Origin: Cranoglanis bouderius
Lineage: Eukaryota; Chordata; Actinopteri; Siluriformes; Cranoglanididae
Assembly (NCBI GenBank): GCA_023630585.1
Contig: CM042552.1
Span: forward strand, 15,820,001-15,884,000
DNA: 64,000 nucleotides
Direction of reading: 5' to 3'
The notes beneath the pieces were generated by a model. That model made no database searches. It was not told the origin of the DNA and saw only the letters and a program-made list of their open reading frames with translations. The translations under genes and the position numbers were made by a program. Positions 47,614 to 55,479 of the stretch are shown here, piece by piece (positions within the stretch are counted from its first letter, which is position 1; each line of letters opens with the position of its first letter).

Positions 47614-50600
47614 CATATACATTCACAGTGGGGGGAAAAAAGTATTTGATCCCCTGCTGATTTTGTACGTTTGCCCACTGACAAAGAAATGATCAGTCTA
47701 TAATTTTAATGGTAGGTGTATTTTAACAGTGAGACACAGAATAACAACAAAAAAATCCAGAAAAACACATTTTAAAAAAGTTATAAATTGATTTGCATTT
47801 TAATCAGGGAAATAAGCATTTGATCCCCTATCAATCAACATGATTTCTGGCTCCCCTTTTACACAGGTAATGAGCTGAGATTAGGAGCACTCCCTTTAAG
47901 AGAGTCTCAGTTTGTTACCTGTAAAAAGACACCTGTCCACAGAAGCAATCAATCAATCTGATTCCAAACTCCCCACCATGGCCAAGAACAAAGAGCTGTC
48001 CAAGGATGCCAGGGACAAGATTGTAGACCTATACAAGGCTGGAATGGGCTACAAGACCATCGCCAAGCAGCTTGGTGAGAAGGTGACAACAGTTGGTGCG
48101 ATTATTCGCAAATGTAAGAAACTGTCAGTCTCCTTCGGTCTGGGGCTCCATGCAAGATCTCACCTCGTGGAGTTTCAATGATCAGGAGAACGGTGCGGAA
48201 TCAGCCCAGAACTACATGGGAGGATCTTGTTAATGATCTCAACGCAGCTGGGACCATAGTCACCAAGAAAACAATCGGTAACACACTACGGCATGAAGGA
48301 CTGAAAGCACCCGCAAGATCCCCCTGCTCAAGAAAGCACATGTACAGGCCCGTCTGAAGTTTGCCTGAATGATTCAGAGGAGAACTGGGTGAAAGTGTTG
48401 TGGCCAGGTGTGGTCAGATCTCTTTGGCATCAACTCAACTCGCCGTGTTTGGAGGAGGAGGAATGCTGCCTATGACCCCAAGTCATAACACCATCCCCAC
48501 TGTCAAACATGGAGGTGGGAACATTATGCTTTGGGGGTGTTTTTCTGCTAAGGGGAAAGGACAACTGCACCGCATCAAAGGAACGATGGACGGGGCCATG
48601 TACCATCAAATCTTGGGTGAGAACCTCCTTCCCTCATCCATGGCATTGAAAATGACCTTAATGACTTGGAGAGGATCTTCAAAGAGGAGTGGGACAAAAT
48701 CCCTCCTGTGATGTGTGCAAACCTGGTGGCCAACTACAAGAAACGTCTGACCTCTGTTATTGTCAACAAGGGTTTTGCCACCAAGTACTAAGTCGAAGGG
48801 GTCAAATACTTATTTCACTCATTAAAATGCAAATCAATATATAACTTTTTTTTAAATGCATTTTTCTGGATTTTTTTGTTGTTATTCTGTCTCTCACTGT
48901 GTGACTGTCTCACCAGTGCAGAGCTTGTTCAGGAATGGCAGCAGGCAGGTGTGAGTGCGTCTGCACACACAGTAAGGCGAAGACTTTTGGAGGATGGCCT
49001 GGTGTCAAGAAGGGCAGCAAAGAAGCCACTTCTCTCCAGGAAAAACATCAGGGACAGACTGCTATTCTGCAAAAAGTACAGGGATTGGACTGCTGAGGAC
49101 TGGGGTAATGTCATTTTCTCTGATGAATCCCCTTTCTGATTGTTTGGGGTATCTGGAAAAAAGCTTGTCTGGAGAAGAAAAGGTGAGTGCTACCATCAGT
49201 CCTGTGTCATGCCAACAGTAAAGCATCCTGAGACCACTCATGTGTGGGGTTGCTTCTCAGCCAAGGGAGTGGGCTCACTCACAATTTTGCCTAAGAACAC
49301 AGCCATGAATAAAGAATGGTACAAAAACATCCTCAGAGAGCAACTTCTCCCAACCATCCAAGAACAGTTTGGTGACGAACAATGCCTTTTCCAGCATGAT
49401 GGGGCACTTTGCCACAAGGAAAAAAATGATAACGAAGTGGCTCGGGGAACAAAACATCGACATTTTGGGTCCATGGCCAGGAAACTCCCCAGACCTTAAT
49501 CCCATTGAGAATTTGTGGTCAATCCTCAAGAGGCGGGTGAACAAACAAAAACCCACAAACTCCAAGCATTGATTATGCAAGAATGGGCTGCCATCAGTCA
49601 GGATGTGGCCCAGATAGTTGATTGACAGCATGCCAGGGCGAATTGCAGAGGTCTTGAAAAAGAAGGGTCAACACTGCAAATATTGACTCTTTGCATAAAC
49701 TTCATGTAATTGTCAATAAAAGCCATTGACACTTATGAAATACTTATGATTATACTTCAGTAACAGTTAGTAACATCTGACAAAAAGATCTAAAAACAAT
49801 GAAGCAGTAGACTTTGTGAAAATTAATATTTGTGTCATTCTCAAAACTTTTGGCCACGGCTGTAGAATGTGTAGCTCTTTAGTTCTTTGTCGTCTCATGT
49901 GGTTTAGTGTGTTGTTTTATGAAGCACCATGGTCCTGGAGGAACGTTGTTTCGTTTCACTGTGTACTGTACCAGCTGTATATGGTTGAAATGACAATAAA
50001 ACCACTTGAACAGCTCATTTCTCTCAGGACAGCGTTGTGAAAACAGCAGGTTAAAACAGAAGGCAACAGGTTACACAAGACTGAGTTGAATATGTCTGCT
50101 GCCTCAGAAATACTAACAAAATATCGGAGAACAATAAAATATATACTTCAGGATTAAATACTTCCATAAACATAAACAATATAACAAATTAACTTGTGTT
50201 TCCTATCTCTGTGCACCATTACGGCTGCTGTAAAACAGTATGTGTTATCAAATGTTAGATTCTCAGTGTATCCTCAAGCTTTGAAAGACAAACATATCAC
50301 TCACACATAGACATGAACCAAATACTGTACTGTTTATGAAGGCTGCACAACTCCGGTCCTGGAGGACAAGGGTCCAGCAAAGTTTCCTGCACTTGAGCAC
50401 ACCTACTAAACCTAGTAATCAACTAGAGAGTTGAATCAGGTGTCACCGAGCAGAGAAATAATTTAACTGTGCTAGAGTTGTGCACCCCTGTAGCGTATGA
50501 ACTTAAAACATGCACTGCAAAAAATGTCATTGTAGCAAGTGAAAATATCTTGAATATAGTCAAGTTGATCTAGTATTTCTTATTATAAGATTACAATAAA

Positions 50601-51582
50601 CCAAATATAAGATCATTAAATATATTTCTAGACATTATGATTCATTTCAAGCTTGTAGTTTTCTTATTTTATTGGCAGATAATGATGCTTCTTTTTAGAA
50701 ATAAGTGCTTAAAATGAGCAAAAATTATATGCCAATTGAACAAGACCATTTCAAGCTTGAAATATGGCTTGAAATAGTTTTAATAATCTTATATTTGGTC
50801 TATTGTAATCTTATAATAGGAAATACTAGATAGATATTTAAGGTATTTCCACTTGCTGTCATTTTTGCTGACATTTCAAGCTTAACATTTTCTTGTTCTG
50901 TTGGCAGATAATTTTGCTTCTTTCTAGAAATAAACGCTTAAAATTAGTTAAATTATCTGCCAACAGAACAAGATTGTTTCATGCTTGAAATTGGACAAAT
51001 AAATAGGTTTTAGTAATCTTATATTTGGTTTGCTGTAATCTTGTAATAGTAAATACTAGATAAACTTGACTATATTCAAGAAATTTTCATTTGCTTATAT
51101 GTCATGCCTTACCTGGTCAAGCCTTTTTGTAGCTGGCCTGGGTCTGGTGGGAAAAACTTCACAATAAAATGGAATGCCACCTCACTGGTGTCTAACAAGG
51201 AAATATATGAGTGACCAATATGTAATTCTTTATTTACATATTTTATTTTTGGTGTGTGAACCCACAAACAAACCACACCACACTCACTTTTGATTTGTTT
51301 TGCCAGCGGCTTCAAAAGTTCAAGCCACACCTAAAGGATAAAAATTAGACAGAATTAGCATTTTTCTTTTTGAAAACATAGAATTTAGTACAGTTCTAAA
51401 TTCTTTAGTTCTAAAGTACAGTGCCTTCCACTAATATTGGCACCCTGGTTGAACAATTTCCTGTTCCTAGTCACCCAGGTGTACTAAAAAAACAAAATAA
51501 GTGGGAATATATTTCAAATATATTTTTCTCATATGAATTCGTAGAGGTGCCAAGAATTGTTGCACACCTATATTTAACATAT

Positions 51583-51619
<37 letters not shown>

Positions 51620-53254
51620 TTTATTTATCTATTTATTTATTTATTATAAACCTGTGTTTGGTTTGCAACCGTTTGATATCCATGAGAGCAGAGTATTTTT
51701 GTGATTTTTTTTAACAAAAGATCAAAAGGTTAAACAATAAAGACAATTTTTCACAGTCTTCTTTCATCATATTTACCAAGGGTGCCAATATTAGTGGAGG
51801 ACACTGTATTTTAAGTATTCCAAACATATATTTGCCATTTCCACAAGATGCAGTTCAAATACAGCTACAATTTTTTGTAACTATATCCTAAGAAAAAGTA
51901 GGAAATGTACCTCCAATGCTGAATACCACATTGATAAATACAGGCCATCTTACATGTCTTGCAACATAGAATTACATACACTGTAAAAAAAAAAAAATGA
52001 CATCTTAACAAGTGGAAATACCTTGAATATAGTCAAATTTATCTAGTGTATCTTATGAGATTACAATAAACTAAATATAAGATTATTAAACCTATTTCTA
52101 GCAATTTTTAGTCATCTAAAGCTTGCAGTTTTCTTAATCTATTGGCAGAGCATTTTGATTCTTTAAAAAAATAAGCAAATAAGCTTAAAATAAGCAAAAT
52201 TGCCTGCCAATAGAACAATACTTTTTCAAGCTTTAAATGGCTAAGACTAAAGAGTTGTGTTGTGGGAGGACTTGTCTATCTAAAACCTTATGCCCTCTTT
52301 CTGAACCACTTAAGCTGAGAGGGAACAGGTTGAGTCCTTTACATATTTGGGCATCGAGATTGATATTGATCATTCACATAACATGTCAATAGTCTGTATA
52401 AGAAGGCTCAGCAGCGCTTATTTCTCTTGAGAAGGCTGAAAGGTTTTAATGTGAGACAAGATATCTTGATTGCAGTGTATTGGTCACTTGTTGAATCAGT
52501 TATTACATTCGATATTGTATCCTGGTATAATCTACTTTCAGCTGTTAACAAGAGAAAACTATCAAGAGTAATCAAGCAGGCATCTAAAATAATCCTCGCA
52601 GATTCAACCTTCAGAGCTGTATAATTGTGAAGTGAAGAGGAAAGCAGTTTTCTTTACTACAGACCCCTCTCATCCTCTTTATTGCTTTTTCCAGTTACTT
52701 CCATCAGGTTGCCTGTTTACAGCTCCTTTGGCACAAAAAAAAAAAAAGGCTTACAGGAATTCTTTCATTCCCACTGCAATATCCATTTTAAATAAGGTTA
52801 AATAGTTAATATTGATTATTATCTTCTATTTATTTACTTATTTATGTTTTAAAGGTGTTTGCTTACGAACAATTGTGTCTTGTTTGATATATGTGATATG
52901 TATTGTATGTGAGCCTTTTTACCTAAGATAAATTTATATCACTGGTTGATAGACAATAAAGTTTTTTAATTTAATTGAATTGAAATTCTAGCTAGATTCC
53001 CTATATTCAAGGTATTTCCACCTGCTAAGATGTCATTTTTTGCAGTGTATGCACTTACATTGCACTTGGCTGAAAATTAGTACTCTACAGTCCTTTGCAT
53101 TACAAGAGGGCCACTAAATTCATTCGGAAAAGATAAACACATGACTCACATAGTTGCCATTATGATGACGGAATTCCAGGCCAAAGTACTCTTTCTCCAG
53201 GAGCTTAAGGTGTCCACACACCTTGTTGAAAAAGTCACAACCCAGGATTTTTTG
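20795..53254 (-). CDS. frmd7: FERM domain-containing protein 7 (11 of about 12 exons)
   Basis: Seen: joining 53150-53254, 51288-51330, 51113-51191, 39914-40011, 28605-28719, 27581-27728, 27383-27478, 22328-22491, 22085-22153, 21904-21979 and 20795-21826 on the minus strand gives one open frame of 674 codons plus stop. Every intron runs GT to AG and phases agree. Order: end of FERM lobe F1 (exons 2-4), F2 (5-7), PH-like F3 (7-9), FERM-adjacent region (9-10), low-complexity tail (11-12). Family diagnostics are KEYFGLEF, KLDMYGIRPHPA, CKSSPDLLTDVSKQ and SSGSLQLDEEE. Known: human FRMD7 (about 714 residues, 12 exons) is a membrane-cytoskeleton adaptor affecting neurite outgrowth, and its loss causes X-linked infantile nystagmus. 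FARP1/2 share the FERM domain but lack this tail and add RhoGEF/PH domains. Exon 1 and the promoter were not found and probably lie past the right edge. Apparently functional. Confidence 0.93.
21904..21979 (-). CDS. frmd7: frmd7 exon 11
   Basis: 76 nt, acceptor TTTTAAG, donor GTACAG. Encodes ESRQCKSSPDLLTDVSKQ, a motif specific to FRMD7 rather than FARP proteins. The next intron is very short (77 bp) but has a good TTTCTGCAG acceptor. Confidence 0.93.
22085..22153 (-). CDS. frmd7: frmd7 exon 10
   Basis: 69 nt, acceptor TTGTTTAG, donor GTAAGA. Encodes SGRTQKQLLECVGTGEHK then LPFER, the rest of the FERM-adjacent segment. The intron before it is 174 bp. Confidence 0.92.
22328..22491 (-). CDS. 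frmd7: frmd7 exon 9
   Basis: 164 nt, acceptor TGTAACAG, donor GTACAT. Encodes VEFTMASRDICKTFWKMC, then YHAFFRLAEEPKP and GSSFRY: the end of F3 and the start of the FERM-adjacent region. Confidence 0.95.
22492..23670. other. frmd7 intron 8, part without recognised elements
   Basis: Contains a GA microsatellite at 22574-22614 and TATAG-rich simple sequence at 23478-23510. The rest is unrecognised. Confidence 0.4.
23671..24726 (-). mobile_element. non-autonomous hAT element with first transposase exon
   Basis: Left end CAGGGGCGTAGCC and right end CTACGCCCATG are hAT-type inverted termini. Eight-base flanks GCTGGAAC and GGTGGATC agree at six of eight positions. On the minus strand near 24500 lies a start codon followed by SSKRQKNIHSFFTKSSS and then GTAAGT, like the first exon of a BED/TTF-type hAT transposase. 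The rest is missing. Parts recur at 55480-56063 and 60231-60370. Confidence 0.8.
26069..26335 (+). repeat. Tc1 long-inverted-repeat fragment D
   Basis: Carries ACACGTCTCAAAAAAGTTGG and GGGCAACAAAAGGCTGG, the same terminal sequence as elements B, C and E. It is a partial arm only. Confidence 0.75.
26515..26757 (-). repeat. tRNA-derived SINE, third family
   Basis: Minus strand starts GGGCGGCTGTGGTTCAGGTG with a B-box-like GTCCGATTCCCG, and ends in a LINE-like tail GGCACTATACAAAATAAAG before ATT repeats. Polymerase III promoter layout; not a tRNA gene. Confidence 0.8.
27383..27478 (-). CDS. frmd7: frmd7 exon 8
   Basis: 96 nt, phase 0 at both ends, acceptor TTCCAAG, donor GTAAGC. Encodes GNTKINTFSWAKIRKLSFKR, the conserved F3 strands. 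Confidence 0.94.
27581..27728 (-). CDS. frmd7: frmd7 exon 7
   Basis: 148 nt, acceptor TGAGCAG, donor GTAACA. Encodes LLEVARKLDMYGIRPHPA and NLAVTHMGVLVFQ, bridging lobes F2 and F3 and the most diagnostic exon for the FRMD7/FARP group. An 876 bp intron separates it from exon 6 and a 102 bp intron from exon 8. Confidence 0.95.
28605..28719 (-). CDS. frmd7: frmd7 exon 6
   Basis: 115 nt, acceptor TTTTTCTGCAG, donor GTGCAT (weak beyond the GT). Encodes AELGDYNEEFD through FHKKHR in lobe F2. The large Tc1 nest starts only about 110 bp upstream in intron 5. Confidence 0.92.
29527..30702 (+). pseudogene. RTE LINE endonuclease region
   Basis: Frames at 29527-29925, 29868-30323 and 30346-30702 together read as an exonuclease-endonuclease-phosphatase domain: KVGTLNVGTM at the start, VVIGADFNGHVGEGNS (Asp/Asn motif), then DYILCRHCNL and SVARQHTMVV near the end. 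Frameshifts at about 29900 and 30330 and the missing Glu motif make it inactive. It would nick the target DNA. Confidence 0.8.
30823..32524 (+). pseudogene. RTE LINE reverse transcriptase region
   Basis: Pieces 30823-31245, 31247-32137 and 32144-32524 cover the linker with GKAVGPDDIPVEVW, the fingers and palm (FVDLEKAYDRV), catalytic FADD (31769-31780) and the C-terminal tail ending RWRQMIRCGDP. Stops near 31244 and 32134 and a small deletion divide it. Confidence 0.85.
32627..32660. repeat. (TG)n microsatellite
   Basis: About 16 TG units with one TA interruption, just right of RTE LINE 2 inside Tc1 F2. Confidence 0.85.
32848..33910 (+). pseudogene. Tc1-like transposase, nearly full length but broken
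   Basis: It starts KTKEYSCDMRQKVVELHK, then a paired helix-turn-helix (SGYKKIAQALNMSISTIRAI). RVLWSDETK (first Asp) is near 33300, QQDNDPKHTS (second Asp) near 33615 and SPDLKTIENLW (Glu) near 33705. It ends with GGSTKY, typical of the family. A short AT-rich insert near 33400-33455 and stops near 33434 and 33551 divide it. It is the best preserved member of its family here but cannot make one protein. Confidence 0.85.
35295..35745 (+). repeat. two short Tc1-family fragments
   Basis: 35295-35460 begins near CGCAAAGGTTTGGACACCC, a Tc1-type terminus. 35468-35745 begins TATGAGCAAAGGTTTGTGGA and carries WPAQSPDLNPTEHL-like sequence, the Glu region of a second family. Both are internally deleted. 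Confidence 0.6.
35793..37170 (+). mobile_element. Tc1-like transposon C with about 350 bp inverted arms
   Basis: Left arm about 35793-36142, right arm about 36816-37170 ending GGGGTTG before TA. The centre encodes broken transposase: QHTIAKTINISSSTVHIIIK (helix-turn-helix) at about 36200 and TSLMVWGCISAYGMGS at about 36690. The frame then runs straight into the inverted arm, losing the second Asp and the Glu. Element B shows the same junction. Confidence 0.88.
37302..37342. repeat. (TA)n(GA)n microsatellite
   Basis: TA units then GA units directly before Tc1 element O. Confidence 0.9.
37562..38880 (-). mobile_element. LTR-like non-autonomous element with GC-rich tandem core
   Basis: Two direct-repeat blocks of about 220 bases (37562-37790 and 38441-38680) share phrases such as AAATCTCACAAGGGGGGAAT. 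They flank a tandem array (37828-38262). On the minus strand the right block has a TATA box (GTATAAATACC) near 38675 and ends near 38270 in a typical LTR-like CTTGGGTCCTC. The left block is truncated. No gag or pol is visible. No flanking duplication was found, so element status is inference. Confidence 0.55.
37828..38262. repeat. GC-rich tandem array, imperfect 30-45 bp units
   Basis: Units vary on GGCGGAGCGACGTCCTCTG followed by CGGAGC plus a variable spacer. Around ten copies can be counted, spacing irregular. Both strands are open over long distances only because the repeat lacks stops. Confidence 0.8.
39914..40011 (-). CDS. frmd7: frmd7 exon 5
   Basis: 98 nt, acceptor TTTTCAG, donor GTAAGT. 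Encodes RYLFALQIKQDLSNG through LLVSHILQ, the start of FERM lobe F2. Introns of about 11.1 kb (upstream) and 11.2 kb (downstream) flank it, both filled with transposons. Confidence 0.93.
40136..40250 (-). other. orphan exon-like open stretch, function unknown
   Basis: On the minus strand an AG-bounded stretch reads FWATGIGVITNGQDAQSN and later EGFILIDSTGGFLKF without a stop for about 40 codons. It has a protein-like composition, but I do not recognise the family. It lies within frmd7 intron 4, 125 bases upstream of exon 5. It is not part of the FRMD7 sequence known from human. It could be a transposon or pseudogene scrap, or an extra exon. Confidence 0.25.
40251..41269. other. intron 4 sequence, nothing recognised
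   Basis: No repeat family or reading frame of note was recognised. Confidence 0.4.
41270..42560 (-). pseudogene. L1/Tx1-type LINE ORF2 fragment (reverse transcriptase)
   Basis: On the minus strand: PNNKSPGRDGFPAEFYK and a SYRP(H)SLMNTDLKI block (41758-42042), SLDAEKAFDKVNWTFLF (41458-41676), and the catalytic YADD at 41325-41314. These are L1-clade RT motifs in the right order. Stops and frameshifts separate them. Sequence up to about 42560 looks like the region between endonuclease and RT. Confidence 0.85.
42600..43080. repeat. Tc1-type terminal fragment inside the L1 remnant
   Basis: The right part is the inverse of 9779-9850, with AAAACTTTTGCACGTG at the end. The left part has an (ATT)n tract at 42648-42676. 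Confidence 0.5.
43330..43900 (-). pseudogene. L1-type LINE ORF1 fragment
   Basis: The minus frame at 43362-43583 reads HLIFSGIPENSPDDVES and LRPIIAKFEHFKQK, the RNA-binding core of L1 ORF1 (transposase_22 family). It belongs to the same minus-strand element as the RT at 41.3-42.5 kb, with the endonuclease largely lost. Confidence 0.75.
44640..46078 (+). pseudogene. jockey/CR1-like LINE fragment
   Basis: An early endonuclease part (LANVLSLANKIDK, then VMVFTEAWLN) lies at 44647-44874. The 45053-45757 frame has PFVIAGDFYHTNF (GDFN motif, Asn lost to Tyr), CPTRGDNIFDHVYTN and KSDH. 45761-46012 ends with AHKAAGPDGIPG, where RT begins. A frameshift and deletion follow, then Tc1 element E cuts it off. 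The substitution in GDFN alone would impair the endonuclease. Confidence 0.75.
46079..46863 (+). mobile_element. Tc1-like transposon E with an insert
   Basis: Same inverted ends as B and C. It keeps the other half of the transposase: WPAYSPDL around 46440 and sequence equivalent to the Glu region through 46620, now broken. A separate repeat (46219-46378), beginning AGTTGCAGAATAAAATTATT, interrupts the left part. Confidence 0.8.
46870..47237 (+). pseudogene. LINE fragment
   Basis: Reads as decayed coding sequence: a block like PLSQLRCVPINMDGLDMVTS at 47030-47100 and APIKFIKRLEKN near 47150. This resembles the linker between endonuclease and RT in teleost LINEs. Frame broken. Confidence 0.45.
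47238..47535 (-). repeat. teleost retroposon tail repeat, copy 1
   Basis: Carries CAAGTGGTTTTATTGACATT and CCAGGACCATGGTACTACAT. The same sequence occurs inverted at 49863-50013. Confidence 0.6.
47624..48893 (+). mobile_element. Tc1-like transposon K1
   Basis: Left end ACAGTGGGGGGAAAAAAGTA. The transposase starts at 47978 with MAKNKELSKDARDKIVDLYK and a helix-turn-helix, then breaks. [20 protein letters not shown] lies near 48530. The right end stops at TCTCTCACTG, where element L begins. (TA)n lies directly to its left. Confidence 0.85.
48894..49862 (+). mobile_element. Tc1-like transposon L, 5' truncated
   Basis: The transposase from helix-turn-helix onward: SAHTVRRRLLEDGLVSRR, NVIFSDESPF (first Asp), CLFQHDGALCHKEK (second Asp), then in another frame GNSPDLNPIENLWSILKRR (Glu). 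A stop after SPF and a frameshift near 49440 kill it. The right end reads AAAACTTTTGGCCACGGCTG. Confidence 0.85.
49863..50013 (+). repeat. teleost retroposon tail repeat, copy 2
   Basis: Inverse of the copy at 47238, ending CAATAAAACCACTTGAAC. Flanks the end of Tc1 element L. Confidence 0.6.
50014..50345. other. intron 4 sequence, nothing recognised
   Basis: No gene or known repeat recognised. Confidence 0.4.
50346..50497. repeat. short MITE with inverted ends
   Basis: Begins GCACAACTCCGGTCCTGGAG and ends AGAGTTGTGCACCCC. The inner part has ATCAGGTGT, typical of small teleost MITEs. Non-coding. Confidence 0.5.
50511..51105. mobile_element. palindromic MITE copy 1, abutting exon 4 of frmd7
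   Basis: Left end CACTGCAAAAAATGTCATTG. The right end is its rough complement but lacks the last CACTGC. Inside, TCTAGTATTTC and TTGGCAGATAAT blocks occur in both orientations, so the whole is a nested foldback. No coding capacity. The right boundary is about 51105; the donor of exon 4 is at 51112. Confidence 0.7.
51113..51191 (-). CDS. frmd7: frmd7 exon 4
   Basis: 79 nt, acceptor GTTAG, donor GTAAGG. Encodes the end of lobe F1 including VKFFPPDPGQLQ. Palindromic MITE sequence begins about seven bases into the intron after the donor. Confidence 0.92.
51288..51330 (-). CDS. frmd7: frmd7 exon 3
   Basis: 43 nt, enters in phase 0 and leaves in phase 1. Acceptor TTTAG, donor GTGAGT. Encodes VWLELLKPLAKQIK, the classic F1 strand of this family. 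The intron to exon 4 is only 96 bp. Confidence 0.92.
51419..51806. mobile_element. internally deleted Tc1 element F3
   Basis: Ends of the F family (CAGTGCCTTCCACTAATATT and complement) but only 388 bp with no transposase. It has a (TTTA)n tract at 51575-51643. Lies in frmd7 intron 2. Confidence 0.8.
51977..53048. mobile_element. palindromic MITE copy 2 with LINE insert
   Basis: Left end CACTGTAAAAAA.. ATGACATCTTAACAAGTGG and right end CTAAGATGTCATTTTTTGCA. Between them a LINE 3' end has been inserted (about 52262-52985). Confidence 0.75.
52262..52985 (+). pseudogene. 5'-truncated LINE, RT C-terminal end
   Basis: Frames at 52320-52420 (SFTYLGIEID) and 52427-52624 (RRLKGFNVRQDILIAVYWSL, then RKLSRVIKQASKII) match the end of teleost Rex/CR1-type reverse transcriptases. 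Followed by a non-coding tail and an AT-rich 3' end, AATAAAGTTTTTTAATTT. Frame broken once. Confidence 0.6.
53150..53254 (-). CDS. frmd7: frmd7 exon 2
   Basis: 105 nt, phase 0 at both ends, acceptor TTACAG and donor GTGAGT. It encodes 35 residues of FERM lobe F1 ending in KEYFGLEFRHHNGNY; KEYFGLEF is a hallmark of FRMD7/FARP-type FERM domains. It is the most 5' exon in the window. Confidence 0.92.
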
Positions 53255-53364
53255 CTGTAAAATCATGACAATGGAGAGGATAAGATTATAGTAATGTACT
53301 CAGAAGCCAATGATATTTGTTGATCTATGCTTTGCATTAATAATTGCTTGAGATTATGCACATA

Positions 53365-55226
53365 CAGTGCTATGAAAAAGTATTTACCCCATCCTGATTT
53401 CTTCTGTTTTTGTGTATATCTCATTTTTATCTCATACTTCTTTCATAGTTATAGAGCTTCAATTGAAATAAAACATAAAACAAAGGCAACCTGAGTAAAC
53501 ACACAATACTAAATACTAAATAAATATTTTATTTATTTATTTATTTATTTTTATTATTTTTTTTTTTTATTGAAGCAAAAATGTTATCCAACACCTATCA
53601 TCCATGTGAAAAACTAATTGTCCCTTAAACTTAAAATCTGGTTGTGCCACCTTTAGCGGCAATAACTGCAACCAAACACTTCTGATAAGTGGAGATCAGT
53701 CTTTCACTTACTTCTAGGACTAGGACTTACTCCTATACTTTGGATCATTGTCTTGCTGCATAATCCAGCTGTGCTTGAGTTTCAACTTATGGACTGAAGC
53801 CTGGACATTCTCCTTTAGGATTTTCTGGTAGAGAGCAGAATTCATGTTTTCCTCAATTATTGTAAGTTGCCCAGGCCCTGAAGTAGCAAAGCATCCCCAC
53901 ACCATCACACTTCCACCACCATGCTTGACCATAGATATGATGTTCTTTTTGTGAAATTCTGTGTTTGGTTTATGTCAGAAGTAATGGGAAGCCTGTCTTC
54001 TAAACAGTTCCACTTTTGACTCATCAGTCCACAGAACATTCTCCCAAAAGTTTTGAGGATCATCAAGGTGTGTTTTGGCAAAATTCAAATGAGTCTTAAT
54101 GTTCTTCTAGGTTAGCAGTGGTTTTCGCCTTGCCACTCTTCCATGGATGCCATTTTTGCTCAGTGTCTTTCTGATATTGGAGTCATGAACAGTGACCTTT
54201 ATTGATGCAAGAGAGGCCTGTAAGTCTGTGGAGGCGGGGGCGTGGATGAGCGCCGGTTTGTGAATGGAGCCGGAGAAGGTGAGTGGTAAGGAATGCACAC
54301 CTGTTGGAAATTCTCCTAATGAATTGTTGCAGTGAGACGAGGCAGTGAGACTTGTTGCAGTGAGAGTGGCAGTGAGACTTGTTGCAGTGAGACGAGGTGA
54401 GGATATGAGGGAGAGAGACACACGCTTTGAGAGAAAGAGCGTGCTATCTGCATGACACAAGTGTGTTTGTGTGTGTGTGCATGCATGCGTGTGGAAAAAG
54501 GCAACGCTGAAAAGCGGGGGGGAAAAAGTGCATAATAAAAAAAGTGAAGTGTTTCAAGCATGCCTCCACCTTCCTTTTGCTTGCCTGACTTTAAAGTTTT
54601 TCCACAAGGTCCATTGATGTTGTCCTTGGCTCTTTTGTGGATGAGTAGTTGATGTGCTCTTGGAGGAATTTTGGAAGGTCGGCCACTTCTGGGAAGGTTC
54701 ACTACTGTGCCTTGTCTTTTCATTTGGAGATAATGGCTCTCACTGTGGTTATTAGCAGTCCCAGAGCTTTAGAAATAGCTTTGTAACCCTTCCCAGACCA
54801 ATGTATTTCTTCCTCATAATTTCTTTCAATTTGGGCATAGTGTGTTACTGGGTAAAACCTTTTAACCAACTTCATGCTGTTGAAAAAGTTCTATTTAAGT
54901 GTTGATTTGATTGAACAGGGCTGGCAGTAATCAGGCCTGGTTGCGTATAGTTCAGTTGAACCCCATTATGAATGCAGTTTCATAGATTTGGGGAATTAGT
55001 AACTACGGGGGCAAATACATTTTTACACAGCCTTAGTTGGTATTGGATAACTTTTTTTTTCTTCAGTAAATAACATTATCATTTAAAAGCTATATTTTGT
55101 GTTTACTCAGGTTGCCTTTGTTTTATCTTAGATTTTGTTTTAATTTCTGAAACAATTTAGTATGAGGAGATATATACACAAAAACAAAATAAATCAGGAT
55201 GGGGCAAATACTTTTTCACAGCACTG
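53365..55226 (-). mobile_element. Tc1-like transposon J2 with a solo LTR inside
   Basis: Ends CAGTGCTATGAAAAAG and CAGCACTG with TA at both sides (53363-53364, 55227-55228). Minus-strand transposase pieces: VKHGGGSVMVWGCFATSGPG and WIMQQDNDPKYRSKS at 53720-53932, and a helix-turn-helix part near 54620-54723. Degraded. A 380 bp LTR splits it. Confidence 0.88.
54227..54606 (+). mobile_element. solo LTR in Tc1 J2
   Basis: Begins TGTGGAGGCGGGGGCG and ends TTTTTCCACA, giving TG..CA with short inverted tips. Flanks AAGTC (54222-54226) and AGGTC (54607-54611) differ at one base of five. J1 shows the empty site. It includes AGTGAGACTTGTTGCAGTGA tandem units at 54330-54395 and AATAAAAAAAG near 54535. 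Confidence 0.75.
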
Positions 55227-55228
55227 TA

Positions 55229-55479
55229 TGCTGTATATGGTGCTGTAGAGCACCAACATTTTGATCCAAAATCTCCCATATGTGTTCAATTTGTTTCATA
55301 TCAGATGATTGCGAACCATATTATATGATTTACATTAGTTTCATACTCATCACACATTCAGTGACCCCTTGTGCCCCATTGATTGATATTCCATCAGAAT
55401 AGAAATGTAACATCATCAGATGAAAGCGATCAGAAGAACTTTGTATTTGTCTGCAGTGACACTTCCCTCTAAAGCAGAG
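55229..55479. other. short stretch, nothing firmly recognised
   Basis: Possibly transposon-derived, but no motif supports a call. Confidence 0.3.
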
